Shown: positions 27,271-34,671 of the stretch, in pieces
How the letters are laid out: every line of letters starts with the position of its first letter
How positions within the stretch are numbered: the stretch's first letter is position 1
Source: TMED13 sp042090305
Lineage (GTDB): Bacteria > Pseudomonadota > Alphaproteobacteria > Methylaequorales > Methylaequoraceae
Direction: 5' to 3'
NCBI GenBank assembly: GCA_042090305.1
Contig: JBELJQ010000012.1
Location: forward strand, 1-48,432
DNA length: 48,432 bases
Notes under the pieces: generated by a model
Seen by the model: the letters and a program-made list of their open reading frames with translations, nothing else
Database searches by the model: none
Told to the model about the DNA's origin: nothing
Made by a program: the position numbers and the translations under genes

Positions 27271-27610
27271 TTTAGAATTAATTAAGGAAGAGAGAAAAAG
27301 TGCTAGAAAAAATAAAATCTCTGAATTAGTTAGACGAGCAATCGCCGGTACTTTTCAACTAATAGATTTTACATCTACGAATGGTAAGGCTATTATTTTT
27401 TTAGTCTCCAAAGTTGAGTTATCTAGGGATGGAAAATCTGCTAAAATTTTTATAAGCGATTTAGACTATAATAATAATTATGAAGAAAATTTTTATCTAG
27501 AACTTTTAAATAGTAAGATGCATAAAATTAATAAAGAATTCTCAAGCAAAATTGATCTTAGATATACCCCAAAATTATCTTTCAAATATAAAAAAACTCA
27601 ATTAATTTGA
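27254..27610 (+). CDS. rbfA: Ribosome-binding factor A
   Basis: RbfA assists 16S rRNA 5'-end processing and 30S maturation. The 118-residue protein has the RbfA KH-like fold: RKNKISELVRRAIAGTFQL near the start and VSKVELSRDGKSAKIFIS in the middle, ending with LDLRYTPKLSF-like residues (KIDLRYTPKLSFKY). It begins within the end of infB and is followed by truB after 19 bases, as usual in this operon. Confidence 0.93.
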   Translation: MKKNLSLELIKEERKSARKNKISELVRRAIAGTFQLIDFTSTNGKAIIFLVSKVELSRDGKSAKIFISDLDYNNNYEENFYLELLNSKMHKINKEFSSKIDLRYTPKLSFKYKKTQLI

Positions 27611-27629
27611 AAATCTAAATACACAATAA

Positions 27630-28532
27630 ATGTCTGCATTAGATAAATTGAATGGATGGATCTTTTTAGATAAACCTATTGGCATGACATCAAATGCAGC
27701 ACTTCAACAAATTAGAAGAAATTTGTCAAAAGTAAAGGCTGGTTTTGTGGGCACATTAGATCCTCTGGCATCTGGACTTTTACCTATAGCTTTGGGTAAA
27801 TCAACTAAAGTAATAAATTTAGCTGAGAACTTAAATAAAAAATACACCTTTAGTGTTAAGTGGGGCGAAAAAACAGACACTGGTGACACAGAGGGAAACG
27901 TCATTGAGATTTCAAGAAAATATCCCTCAAAAGAGGATATCAAAGGTGTATTAAGCAAATTTAATGGATTAATTAATCAAACACCACCTAAATACTCATC
28001 TTTAAAGGTTGATGGAGTTAGAGCATATGAGCTCGCTAGAAAAAAAATACCTTTTAAGCTTAAGAAAAGAAAAGTAAATATATATAAATTAAGAGTCAAC
28101 AATTTTATTTCAAACCAAATATCTGAATTTAAAGTTGAATGTTCATCAGGGACGTATGTCAGAAGTTTAGCAGAAAGTATTTCTGATTCTTTAGGTACTT
28201 TTGGGACCGTAACTTCGCTTCGAAGAGAGGGATTTGGAAATTTTAATAAAAATCTAATTTCACTGGATTATTTTTTAAGTTTAGTGCATAGTGATGACCT
28301 AAATAACGTTATCGAGCCAGTTGACAATGTTTTCAACTGGATCAACGTGATAAAAATAAATAAAAAACAATTAAATAAAGTTTTAAAAGGAAATTGTATA
28401 GAGATGGATGTGTTTTTCAAAAATAACTTGCAGCCAAAAAATCTAAACTTTGTGAAGTACAAAAATGAAATTGTAGCTTTGGGTCTATTAGAAAAAAAAA
28501 CCTTCTATCCAAAAAAAATTCTGATTAGTTAA
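27630..28532 (+). CDS. truB: tRNA pseudouridine-55 synthase TruB
   Basis: TruB makes pseudouridine 55 in the T-loop of tRNAs. The 300-residue product begins with the family motif GWIFLDKPIGMTSN and has the catalytic Asp44 in GFVGTLDPLASGLLP, then KKYTFSVKWGEKTDTGD and the YVRSLAES segment. The C-terminal PUA-like region (about 245-300) is short and divergent. It lies between rbfA and rpsO in the conserved operon. Confidence 0.95.
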   Translation: MSALDKLNGWIFLDKPIGMTSNAALQQIRRNLSKVKAGFVGTLDPLASGLLPIALGKSTKVINLAENLNKKYTFSVKWGEKTDTGDTEGNVIEISRKYPSKEDIKGVLSKFNGLINQTPPKYSSLKVDGVRAYELARKKIPFKLKKRKVNIYKLRVNNFISNQISEFKVECSSGTYVRSLAESISDSLGTFGTVTSLRREGFGNFNKNLISLDYFLSLVHSDDLNNVIEPVDNVFNWINVIKINKKQLNKVLKGNCIEMDVFFKNNLQPKNLNFVKYKNEIVALGLLEKKTFYPKKILIS

Positions 28533-28546
28533 GATTGAATGGTCTG

Positions 28547-28554
28547 AAAGGGAG
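28547..28554 (+). promoter_or_regulatory. Shine-Dalgarno sequence that fixes the rpsO start
   Basis: AAAGGGAG, seven bases before the ATG at 28562, is one of the few strong ribosome-binding sites in the window. It favours that ATG over the in-frame TTG at 28535, which has no such site. Confidence 0.6.
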
Positions 28555-28561
28555 ATATGCA

Positions 28562-28816
28562 ATGGTAGAAAAATCAAAAGAAAATAAAAAGAAACAATCA
28601 GATTTAAATACTGGTAGTAGTGAGTTTCAAATAGAAAGGTTCACCAATAGAATCAAACTTTTGACAGATCACCTCAAATTAAATAAAAAAGATCATAATA
28701 CTAGAAGGGGTTTAATGAAGCTTGTTGGTAAAAGAAAAAAACTTTTAACTTATGTTAAGAAGAAAAGCACTGAAAACTACGAGTCACTAATTAAATCTCT
28801 TGGATTAAGACGATAA
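28562..28816 (+). CDS. rpsO: 30S ribosomal protein S15
   Basis: S15 is a primary 16S rRNA-binding protein of the 30S subunit. From the ATG at 28562 the product has 84 residues, close to the usual 88-89. It shows the conserved TGSSEFQIERFTNRIKLLTDHL, RRGLMKLVGKRKKLLTYVKKK and the terminal LGLRR. The alternative TTG at 28535 would add nine residues (93 in total). It lies between truB and pnp, as in most proteobacteria, where processing of the rpsO-pnp transcript is a known control point. Confidence 0.93.
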   Translation: MVEKSKENKKKQSDLNTGSSEFQIERFTNRIKLLTDHLKLNKKDHNTRRGLMKLVGKRKKLLTYVKKKSTENYESLIKSLGLRR

Positions 28817-28838
28817 GTTTAATTATGGAGATTTTAAA

Positions 28839-30911
28839 ATGTTTGATATATCATCAGTCCAATTAGATTGGAAAGGCCTTAACCTTAAACTTGAGACTGG
28901 CCAAATGGCAAGGCAGGCAGACGGTTCCGTTTTATCCACTTTGGGTAAAACCTCTGTATTATGTACAGTAGTTGCCGCTAAAGATTTCAACCCAACAATG
29001 GATTTTTTTCCATTATCCGTCCATTATATTGAAAAAGCCTATTCGGCTGGAAAAATTCCGGGAGGTTTCTTCAAAAGAGAAGGTAGACCTTCTGAAATTG
29101 AAATTCTTAATTCGAGACTAATTGATAGACCAATTCGCCCACTGTTTCATGAAAACTTTAAAAACGAAACCCAGGTAATATGCACTGTAATTGACTATGA
29201 TGGTGAAAATGATCCTGCAACCTGTTCATTAATAGGAGCTTCAGCGGCACTAACAATATCAGGCCTGCCATTTCTTGGTCCAATAGCGTCAGCTCGTGTT
29301 GGTTATATGGATGGAGATTATATTTTAAACCCAACTAATGAGGAGCTAAAAAACAGTCAACTTGATCTTGTTGTTGCTGGGACTAGAGATGGAGTTTTGA
29401 TGGTCGAATCAGAGGCTAGCGAGCTTAAAGAAGAAATAATGTTAGGGGCAGTACAATTTGGTTTTGAACAATTTCAACCTGTTATTCATAAAATTATCGA
29501 ACTTGCTGAAAAATCAGCAAAAGAGTCCTGGGAAGTTGAGAAAAAACAACAACTACCTTTTAAAAAAGATCTTGAATCAATGGCTAACAAAGAGCTTACT
29601 CCAATTTATCAAGTTAAAGAAAAAAAGAAAAGAAATGAATCCTTATCAGAAGCAAGAAAGAATATAATAAGCAAATTCGAAGCTGATAATGAAGAGGCAG
29701 AATTTTTAATAAAAGATGAAATAAAAAAAATCGAAAAGAATATTGTTAGATCAGCAATTTTAAAAACAAGTAAAAGAATTGATGGAAGGGGCTTGGATGA
29801 TGTTAGAGCTATTGACTCAAAGGTAAATATTCTTAACAGCGTTCATGGAAGTGCCTTGTTCACAAGGGGTGAAACACAAGCGCTAGTGAGTACAACGTTA
29901 GGAACAACAAGTGATGAACAACTACTTGATACTATTGATGGAGATAGAAAAGAAAAGTTTATGCTTCACTATAATTTCCCGCCTTTTTCTGTAAATGAAG
30001 TAGGTAGAATTGGTTCTACAGGAAGAAGAGAGGTTGGGCATGGAAAGTTAGCATGGAGGGCAATTCACCCGATTCTTAAAAATGCTGAAGATTTTCCTTA
30101 CACTATAAGAGTTGTGTCTGAAATTACGGAGTCTAATGGTTCATCCTCTATGGCAACAGTATGTGGGGCTTCTCTTTCACTGATGGATGCTGGAGTGCCA
30201 CTTGAAAGACCTATTGCTGGCATTGCGATGGGATTAATTAAAGAGGAAAAAGATTTTGTTGTTCTCACTGATATACTTGGTGATGAGGATCATCTAGGAG
30301 ATATGGATTTTAAGGTCGCTGGCACTGATTCTGGAATTACTTCGCTCCAAATGGATATCAAAGTTAATGGTATAACAAAGGATATAATGGAGGAGGCTTT
30401 GTCCAAAGCTTTAAAAGCAAGAAAACATATTCTTAACGAGATGAGCAAAGCCATAAATAAATCTAGAGTGGATACGAAGCCAAATGCACCCCAAATTCAA
30501 AAGATTAAAATTGATAAATCAAAAATTAGGGAAGTCATTGGTTCGGGTGGTAAAGTAATTAAAGATATTTGTGAAAAGTCGTCAGCCAAGGTTGAGATAG
30601 ACGATGATGGTATTGTCACCATTTTTGCTTCTAAGTCAAGTGACGGTAAAATTGCAAAAGATATGATTGATGAAATTACTGCAGAACCTGAGGTTGGTAA
30701 AATATATGAGGGACAGGGTCTAAAAACAACCGATTTCGGAGCATTTGTAAACTTCATGGGTTCACGCGACGGACTTGTACATATTAGCCAGTTGAAGGAC
30801 GAAAGAGTTGAGAAAACTACAGATGTTGTTAATGAAGGTGACGTAGTTAAAGTAAAAGTAATTGGAGTTGACGATAGAGGTAAGGTAAAGTTAAGTATCA
30901 AAGACGCTTAA
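28839..30911 (+). CDS. pnp: Polynucleotide phosphorylase
   Basis: PNPase degrades RNA phosphorolytically in 3'-5' direction and is part of the degradosome. The 690-residue protein has two RNase PH domains (about 1-225 and 310-540) separated by an alpha-helical domain, with RSAILKTSKRIDGRGLDDVRAID opening the second. A KH domain (IREVIGSGGKVIKDICE, about 563-579) and an S1 domain (about 620-690) follow. GGAG at 28827-28830 supports the ATG. The last residues end right after S1, without the long tail of some relatives. The NMO-like gene starts one base after its stop. Confidence 0.96.
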   Translation: MFDISSVQLDWKGLNLKLETGQMARQADGSVLSTLGKTSVLCTVVAAKDFNPTMDFFPLSVHYIEKAYSAGKIPGGFFKREGRPSEIEILNSRLIDRPIRPLFHENFKNETQVICTVIDYDGENDPATCSLIGASAALTISGLPFLGPIASARVGYMDGDYILNPTNEELKNSQLDLVVAGTRDGVLMVESEASELKEEIMLGAVQFGFEQFQPVIHKIIELAEKSAKESWEVEKKQQLPFKKDLESMANKELTPIYQVKEKKKRNESLSEARKNIISKFEADNEEAEFLIKDEIKKIEKNIVRSAILKTSKRIDGRGLDDVRAIDSKVNILNSVHGSALFTRGETQALVSTTLGTTSDEQLLDTIDGDRKEKFMLHYNFPPFSVNEVGRIGSTGRREVGHGKLAWRAIHPILKNAEDFPYTIRVVSEITESNGSSSMATVCGASLSLMDAGVPLERPIAGIAMGLIKEEKDFVVLTDILGDEDHLGDMDFKVAGTDSGITSLQMDIKVNGITKDIMEEALSKALKARKHILNEMSKAINKSRVDTKPNAPQIQKIKIDKSKIREVIGSGGKVIKDICEKSSAKVEIDDDGIVTIFASKSSDGKIAKDMIDEITAEPEVGKIYEGQGLKTTDFGAFVNFMGSRDGLVHISQLKDERVEKTTDVVNEGDVVKVKVIGVDDRGKVKLSIKDA

Positions 30912-30912
30912 A

Positions 30913-32313
30913 ATGAAAAACATCAACTCTATAATATTATCAGGCAAAGAATCACTTCCTTTGATAGAGGGTGGAAAAGGAATAGCAGTAAGTAGTGGAG
31001 AGAGTTCAGGAGCATGGGCAAAAGCTGGTGGAGTTGGAACTTTTTCAGGAGTTAACGCAGATTCTTATGATGATCTTGGAAATCTGATTCCACAAGTTTA
31101 TAAAGAAAGAACGAGATCTGGAAGGCACAGAGAACTTGTTGATTTTTCTGTATCAGGAGCAATTGAGCAAGCAAAAATAGCAAGAGATATTGCTGGAGAT
31201 AAAGCTCCTATACATATTAATATTTTGTGGGAAATGGCGGCGGCTGAAGAGATATTAACAAGAACACTTGAAAATGCTTCAGACATCATTGATGGTGTCA
31301 CCTGTGGCGCAGGAATGCCTTACAAATTATCTGAGATTGCAGCTAGATTTGGAATTTTCTATTATCCAATCGTTTCATCTGCAAGAGCTTTTAACGCTTT
31401 ATGGAAAAGATCTTATCGCAAAACTTCCGACTACCTCGGCGGAGTTGTTTACGAGGATCCGTGGCTTGCTGGTGGACATAATGGTCTATCAAATAGTGAA
31501 GATCCACTGAGCCCCCAACCTCCCTACCCAAGGGTAAGAGAACTAAGAAAACTTATGAATGAATTTAATTTGGAACATGTTCCAATAATAATGGCTGGAG
31601 GAGTTTGGAATTTGTCTGAATGGGAGGATTGGATTGACAATAAAGAAATAGGTAAAATCGCATTTCAATTTGGAACAAGACCATTGTTAACTGAAGAAAG
31701 CCCAATTCCAGAAGCCTGGAAGAAAAGACTTTTGACAATAAAGAAGGGAGAGGTCAGCCTCCACAGGTTTAGTCCTACTGGTTTTTATTCTTCAGCTGTA
31801 AAAAATGAATTCTTGAAAGAACTACAAGAAAGGTCAGAAAGACAAACCCCATTTCTCAAGGAGCAAACAAACGAATACAACGAAAAAATAGAAATAGGTC
31901 CAAGGAAAAGAGCATTTTACGTTAAGCACTCAGATAAATCAAAAATAGTCGAATGGATTAGAAAAGGTTTTTCCAAACCAATGACAACTCCAAATGATAC
32001 TTTGATATGGGTTACATTAAAAAAAGCCAGTCAAATAGTAAAAGATCAAATTGATTGTATGGGGTGTCTGTCTCAATGTTTATTTAGTAATTGGTCTCAA
32101 GATGAAAAAGGTTCAACAGGAAAGAAAGCAGATCCAAGATCTTTTTGTATACAGAAAACGTTACAAAATATTAGTCATGGAATTTCAAGTTTAGAAAATC
32201 AACTTATGTTTGCAGGTCATTCGGTTTATAGGTTTGCAATGGATCCATTTTATAAGAACGGTTTTATTCCTAAAGTTAGTCAGCTTGTTGAAAGAATAAT
32301 GAAGGGATTGTAA
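30913..32313 (+). CDS. Nitronate monooxygenase-like flavoenzyme with C-terminal cysteine cluster
   Basis: The 466-residue product belongs to the NMO/2-nitropropane dioxygenase family of FMN-dependent TIM-barrel enzymes. GGVGTFSGVNADSYDDLG, the CGAGMPYKL segment, AGGHNG (His189 at the position of the catalytic histidine) and IIMAGGVWNLSEWEDW followed by QFGTRPLLT support this. It is about 120 residues longer than simple NMOs. The extra C-terminal part holds Cys382, Cys385, Cys389 (CMGCLSQC) and Cys412, a possible Fe-S or zinc site. It starts one base after pnp, and its stop lies inside the putative irr promoter. Whether it oxidises nitronates or another substrate is unknown. Confidence 0.78.
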   Translation: MKNINSIILSGKESLPLIEGGKGIAVSSGESSGAWAKAGGVGTFSGVNADSYDDLGNLIPQVYKERTRSGRHRELVDFSVSGAIEQAKIARDIAGDKAPIHINILWEMAAAEEILTRTLENASDIIDGVTCGAGMPYKLSEIAARFGIFYYPIVSSARAFNALWKRSYRKTSDYLGGVVYEDPWLAGGHNGLSNSEDPLSPQPPYPRVRELRKLMNEFNLEHVPIIMAGGVWNLSEWEDWIDNKEIGKIAFQFGTRPLLTEESPIPEAWKKRLLTIKKGEVSLHRFSPTGFYSSAVKNEFLKELQERSERQTPFLKEQTNEYNEKIEIGPRKRAFYVKHSDKSKIVEWIRKGFSKPMTTPNDTLIWVTLKKASQIVKDQIDCMGCLSQCLFSNWSQDEKGSTGKKADPRSFCIQKTLQNISHGISSLENQLMFAGHSVYRFAMDPFYKNGFIPKVSQLVERIMKGL

Positions 32314-32335
32314 ATTGAATTTTTTTTCTTATAAT
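32308..32335 (+). promoter_or_regulatory. Putative sigma70-type promoter of irr
   Basis: TTGTAA (32308-32313), a 16-base spacer and TATAAT (32330-32335) resemble the fur promoter at 14059. The -10 box overlaps the first irr ATG (32334), so if this promoter is used, translation would start at the in-frame ATG at 32343 or 32355. Confidence 0.4.
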
Positions 32336-32756
32336 GTCAAGTATGAGTAGAAATATGTATGTGGAAAATGCATTAAAAATGCTTGAAGCTTCTTCTCTAA
32401 AACTTACGTCTCAGAGAGTGAATCTTTTAAAGATTCTGTTTAAAAACGGAAACAAGCATTTTTCGGTTGAAGAAGTTTATAATCTGGTGGATAAAGAGGG
32501 TATAAGAATTTCATTAGCTACAATATATAACTGTTTAAATCAATTCACAGCTAAAGGTATCTTAAAAATGGTAAGAACGTCATCTGATAAAGTATATTTT
32601 GATACTAACCTTACTGATCATCAGCACTTTTTTTGTAAGACAACTGGCAGGTTAACTGATATAGACTCAAAGAAAATCAAAATTTCAAAACTTCCAAAAA
32701 TTCCTGATGGAAAAAAATTAAAATCAATTGAAGTCGTAGTAAATATTTCAGACTGA
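32334..32756 (+). CDS. irr: Iron response regulator Irr (Fur superfamily)
   Basis: Irr represses or activates genes according to heme/iron status in alphaproteobacteria. The 140-residue product has the winged helix LKLTSQRVNLLKILFKNGNKHFSVEEVYNLV then ISLATIYNCLNQFTAKGILKMV. The second domain reads VYFDTNLTDHQHFF and KLPKIPDGKKLKSIEVVV, an Irr-like pattern distinct from Fur. The heme-linked histidine cluster reads HQH (96-98) rather than HHH. There is no N-terminal heme regulatory motif (GCP), but Cys101 follows. The ATGs at 32343 and 32355 are alternative starts. It sits directly upstream of the rubrerythrin module and its regulatory region. Confidence 0.88.
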   Translation: MSSMSRNMYVENALKMLEASSLKLTSQRVNLLKILFKNGNKHFSVEEVYNLVDKEGIRISLATIYNCLNQFTAKGILKMVRTSSDKVYFDTNLTDHQHFFCKTTGRLTDIDSKKIKISKLPKIPDGKKLKSIEVVVNISD

Positions 32757-32773
32757 TATTGATAATCATTATC
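32755..32773. promoter_or_regulatory. Near-perfect classical Fur box
   Basis: GATATTGATAATCATTATC matches the classical 19-base Fur consensus (GATAATGATAATCATTATC) at 18 of 19 positions and overlaps the irr stop codon. It lies about 27 bases upstream of the -35 box of the rubrerythrin promoter. Whether the local Fur (14105) recognises a classical box is inference, since many alphaproteobacterial Fur/Mur proteins prefer other sites. Confidence 0.6.
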
Positions 32774-32775
32774 TT

Positions 32776-32796
32776 AAATTAGAATAATTCTAAATT
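32776..32796. promoter_or_regulatory. ICE-like palindrome (putative Irr box)
   Basis: The core TTAGAATAATTCTAA (32779-32793) is a perfect palindrome around a central A and fits the Irr-binding iron control element (TTTAGAA-N3-TTCTAAA) at all but its first base. It lies three bases after the Fur box and four bases before the -35 box, and immediately downstream of the irr gene. Confidence 0.6.
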
Positions 32797-32814
32797 GGAA
32801 TTGACTTAATTCCA
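32796..32814. promoter_or_regulatory. Third inverted repeat, overlapping the -35 box
   Basis: TGGAATT (32796-32802) and AATTCCA (32808-32814) form a perfect 7-base inverted repeat with a 5-base spacer, covering the TTGACT -35 element. The position suits a repressor site, but no regulator with this motif is recognised. Confidence 0.45.
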
Positions 32815-32828
32815 TTTTATTTTATACT
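32801..32828 (+). promoter_or_regulatory. Promoter of the rubrerythrin module
   Basis: TTGACT (32801-32806), a 16-base spacer and TATACT (32823-32828) form one of the best sigma70-type promoters in the window. Transcription would start near 32835, leaving a leader of about 22 bases that contains GGAGG (32848-32852). Confidence 0.6.
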
Positions 32829-32856
32829 AACCTTAAATTAATTACGTGGAGGTAAT

Positions 32857-33273
32857 ATGTCTTTAAAAGGAAGTAAAACTGAAGAGAATCTCAAAGCAGC
32901 TTTTGCTGGAGAATCACAAGCTAACAGAAGGTATTTATATTTTGCTCAAAAGGCAGATGTAGAAGGTCACAACGACGTAGCTGCTGTATTTAGGTCAACC
33001 GCTGAAGGTGAAACGGGCCATGCCCATGGTCATTTAGAATTCCTTGAAGAAGTTGGCGATCCAGCAACTGGTGAGCCAATCGGTAACACATCTGAAAACT
33101 TAAAAGCAGCAATTGTTGGAGAAACCCATGAGTACACTGATATGTATCCAGGAATGGCTAAGACAGCAAGAGACGAAGGCTTTGATGAAATTGCGGACTG
33201 GTTCGAAACTTTAGCTAAGGCTGAAAAGTCTCATGCCGGTAAGTTCCAAAGAACTCTTGATGAAATGGTTTAA
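32857..33273 (+). CDS. Rubrerythrin-type diiron protein without rubredoxin domain
   Basis: A 138-residue ferritin-like four-helix protein. The diiron ligands are visible: Glu19 (AGESQANRRY), Glu52-X2-His55 (EGETGHAHGH), Glu89/Glu92 (VGETHEYTD) and Glu123-X2-His126 (KAEKSHAGKF). The C-terminal CXXC rubredoxin domain of classical rubrerythrins is missing, so electrons must come from a separate donor. Known relatives reduce hydrogen peroxide. GGAGG four bases before the ATG and a strong promoter suggest high expression. The residue mix (Glu, Ala, Gly) and cleaner codon pattern differ from its neighbours, in line with an abundant protein. The Fe-S protein downstream is the natural candidate donor (inference). 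Confidence 0.92.
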   Translation: MSLKGSKTEENLKAAFAGESQANRRYLYFAQKADVEGHNDVAAVFRSTAEGETGHAHGHLEFLEEVGDPATGEPIGNTSENLKAAIVGETHEYTDMYPGMAKTARDEGFDEIADWFETLAKAEKSHAGKFQRTLDEMV

Positions 33274-33283
33274 TTTAAAAATC

Positions 33284-33308
33284 TGAAAGGAGATTTCATC
33301 TCCTTTCA
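33284..33308 (+). terminator. Stem-loop after rubrerythrin (terminator or attenuating hairpin)
   Basis: A perfect 10-base stem (TGAAAGGAGA, 33284-33293, with TCTCCTTTCA, 33299-33308) and a 5-base loop lie 10 bases after the rubrerythrin stop. The downstream sequence is only moderately T-rich, so it may be a partial terminator or an RNA-stabilising structure that lowers expression of the next two genes relative to rubrerythrin. Confidence 0.5.
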
Positions 33309-33327
33309 ATCTAATTAGTTATTTTAT

Positions 33328-34668
33328 ATGAGTATTAAAGAGGGAAGTCTTGGAGCTCCAACCAGACACAAGATTGACTGGAATAATCCGGACTTCACAG
33401 ATGAGAAAAAACTTGATGAAGAGTTAAGGAGAGTCTTTGATATTTGTCATGGCTGCCGAAGATGCTTCAATCTATGCGATAGTTTCCCCAAGCTCTTTGA
33501 CATGGTGGATGATTCTAAAACCGGAGAGGTTGACAGTGTTTCAAGTAACCAGTTTAAAGAAGTTGTTGATGGGTGTACTCTTTGTGATATGTGTTTTTTA
33601 ACAAAATGTCCATATGTCCCCCCTCATGAATTTAATTTGGATTTCCCTCACCTAATGCTTAGATATCGCTTTGCTGAAAGAACAAAAAATAAAAACTCGC
33701 TAGTTGATGAACAACTAGTCAAAACGGACAGAAACGGAAAGCTTTTCTCAAAGTTCTCTAATCTAATTAACTGGTCAACTAAAACTGATAACAAATTTAC
33801 AAGAAATATAATGGAAGCTTTTCTCAAAGTTGATAAGGAAGCTGAATTACCCCGTTATTATAAAAACACTTTTGTAGAAATGGAAAAGTCAAATCTAGAA
33901 AAGAAGGCTGAATCAAAAAGTAAAGATAAAGTTATATTATTTCCAACATGCTTTATAAATTATAATAATCCCGACTTAGGTTTTGTTGCCAAGAAAATCC
34001 TAGAAAAGCTCGATGTTGAAACTAAGGTGTTTTACGAGGGTTGCTGTGGTATGCCGCAACTAGAGAGCGGAAATATTCAGTCAGTTGAAATGAAAGCCAA
34101 GCACACAAGCCTTAAGTTAGCGGAATACGTTAAAAAAGGGTACAAAGTTCTGGCAATTGTACCATCTTGTACGTTGATGCTTAAATACGAATGGCCACTT
34201 ATAAATAATGATCAGAATATAAAATTGTTATCGGAAAATACTTTTGATGTTTGTGAATATCTATTAGAAATATTAAATCAAAAAAAGGAAAAATTGTATC
34301 CTATCACAAACTTTAGTGGACTTACTTTACATATCTCTTGTCATTCAAGAGCTCAGAATATTGGTCAAAAATCACATGAGCTTCTCAAGTTGATACCAGA
34401 TCTTAAAGTTGATGTAATTGAAAGGTGTTCTGGCCATGGTGGGTCGTGGGGGATAAAAAAAGGTAATTTTGAAACAGCATTAAAGGTTGGTAGACCTGTG
34501 TCTAAAAAAACAATCCAACTTGAAAATAAATACTTAGTTTCAGAATGCCCACTGGCAGGCGTTCATATTGAACAAGGAGTAGAAAAGTTAAATAAAGAAT
34601 TTAAATTAAAGACTCTCTCCCATCCAATAGAAATACTAGAGAAATCCCTATTTAATCTTCAGGAGTAA
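33328..34668 (+). CDS. Heterodisulfide reductase/GlpC-like Fe-S protein (CCG domains)
   Basis: A 446-residue cytoplasmic Fe-S protein. The N-terminal ferredoxin region carries Cys40-X2-Cys43-X2-Cys46-X3-Cys50 and Cys83-X2-Cys86-X2-Cys89-X4-Cys94, enough for two 4Fe-4S clusters. Two cysteine-rich CCG domains follow: Cys208 with CCGMP (239-240), and Cys338 (HISCHSRAQN) with CSGHGG (Cys367), where the paired cysteine is Ser. This resembles HdrB/HdrD and GlpC. No flavin or membrane domain is present. In many bacteria such genes lie between rubrerythrin and a DUF3501 gene, as here. Likely an electron-transfer or disulfide/persulfide-handling partner of rubrerythrin; the reaction is unknown. Confidence 0.85.
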   Translation: MSIKEGSLGAPTRHKIDWNNPDFTDEKKLDEELRRVFDICHGCRRCFNLCDSFPKLFDMVDDSKTGEVDSVSSNQFKEVVDGCTLCDMCFLTKCPYVPPHEFNLDFPHLMLRYRFAERTKNKNSLVDEQLVKTDRNGKLFSKFSNLINWSTKTDNKFTRNIMEAFLKVDKEAELPRYYKNTFVEMEKSNLEKKAESKSKDKVILFPTCFINYNNPDLGFVAKKILEKLDVETKVFYEGCCGMPQLESGNIQSVEMKAKHTSLKLAEYVKKGYKVLAIVPSCTLMLKYEWPLINNDQNIKLLSENTFDVCEYLLEILNQKKEKLYPITNFSGLTLHISCHSRAQNIGQKSHELLKLIPDLKVDVIERCSGHGGSWGIKKGNFETALKVGRPVSKKTIQLENKYLVSECPLAGVHIEQGVEKLNKEFKLKTLSHPIEILEKSLFNLQE

Positions 34669-34671
34669 GAA

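Noticed and set aside
30497..30901. 134-codon open frame on the - strand
   Set aside because: It is the complement of the KH/S1 part of pnp and reads as low-complexity Ser/Thr/Leu, typical of a shadow frame.
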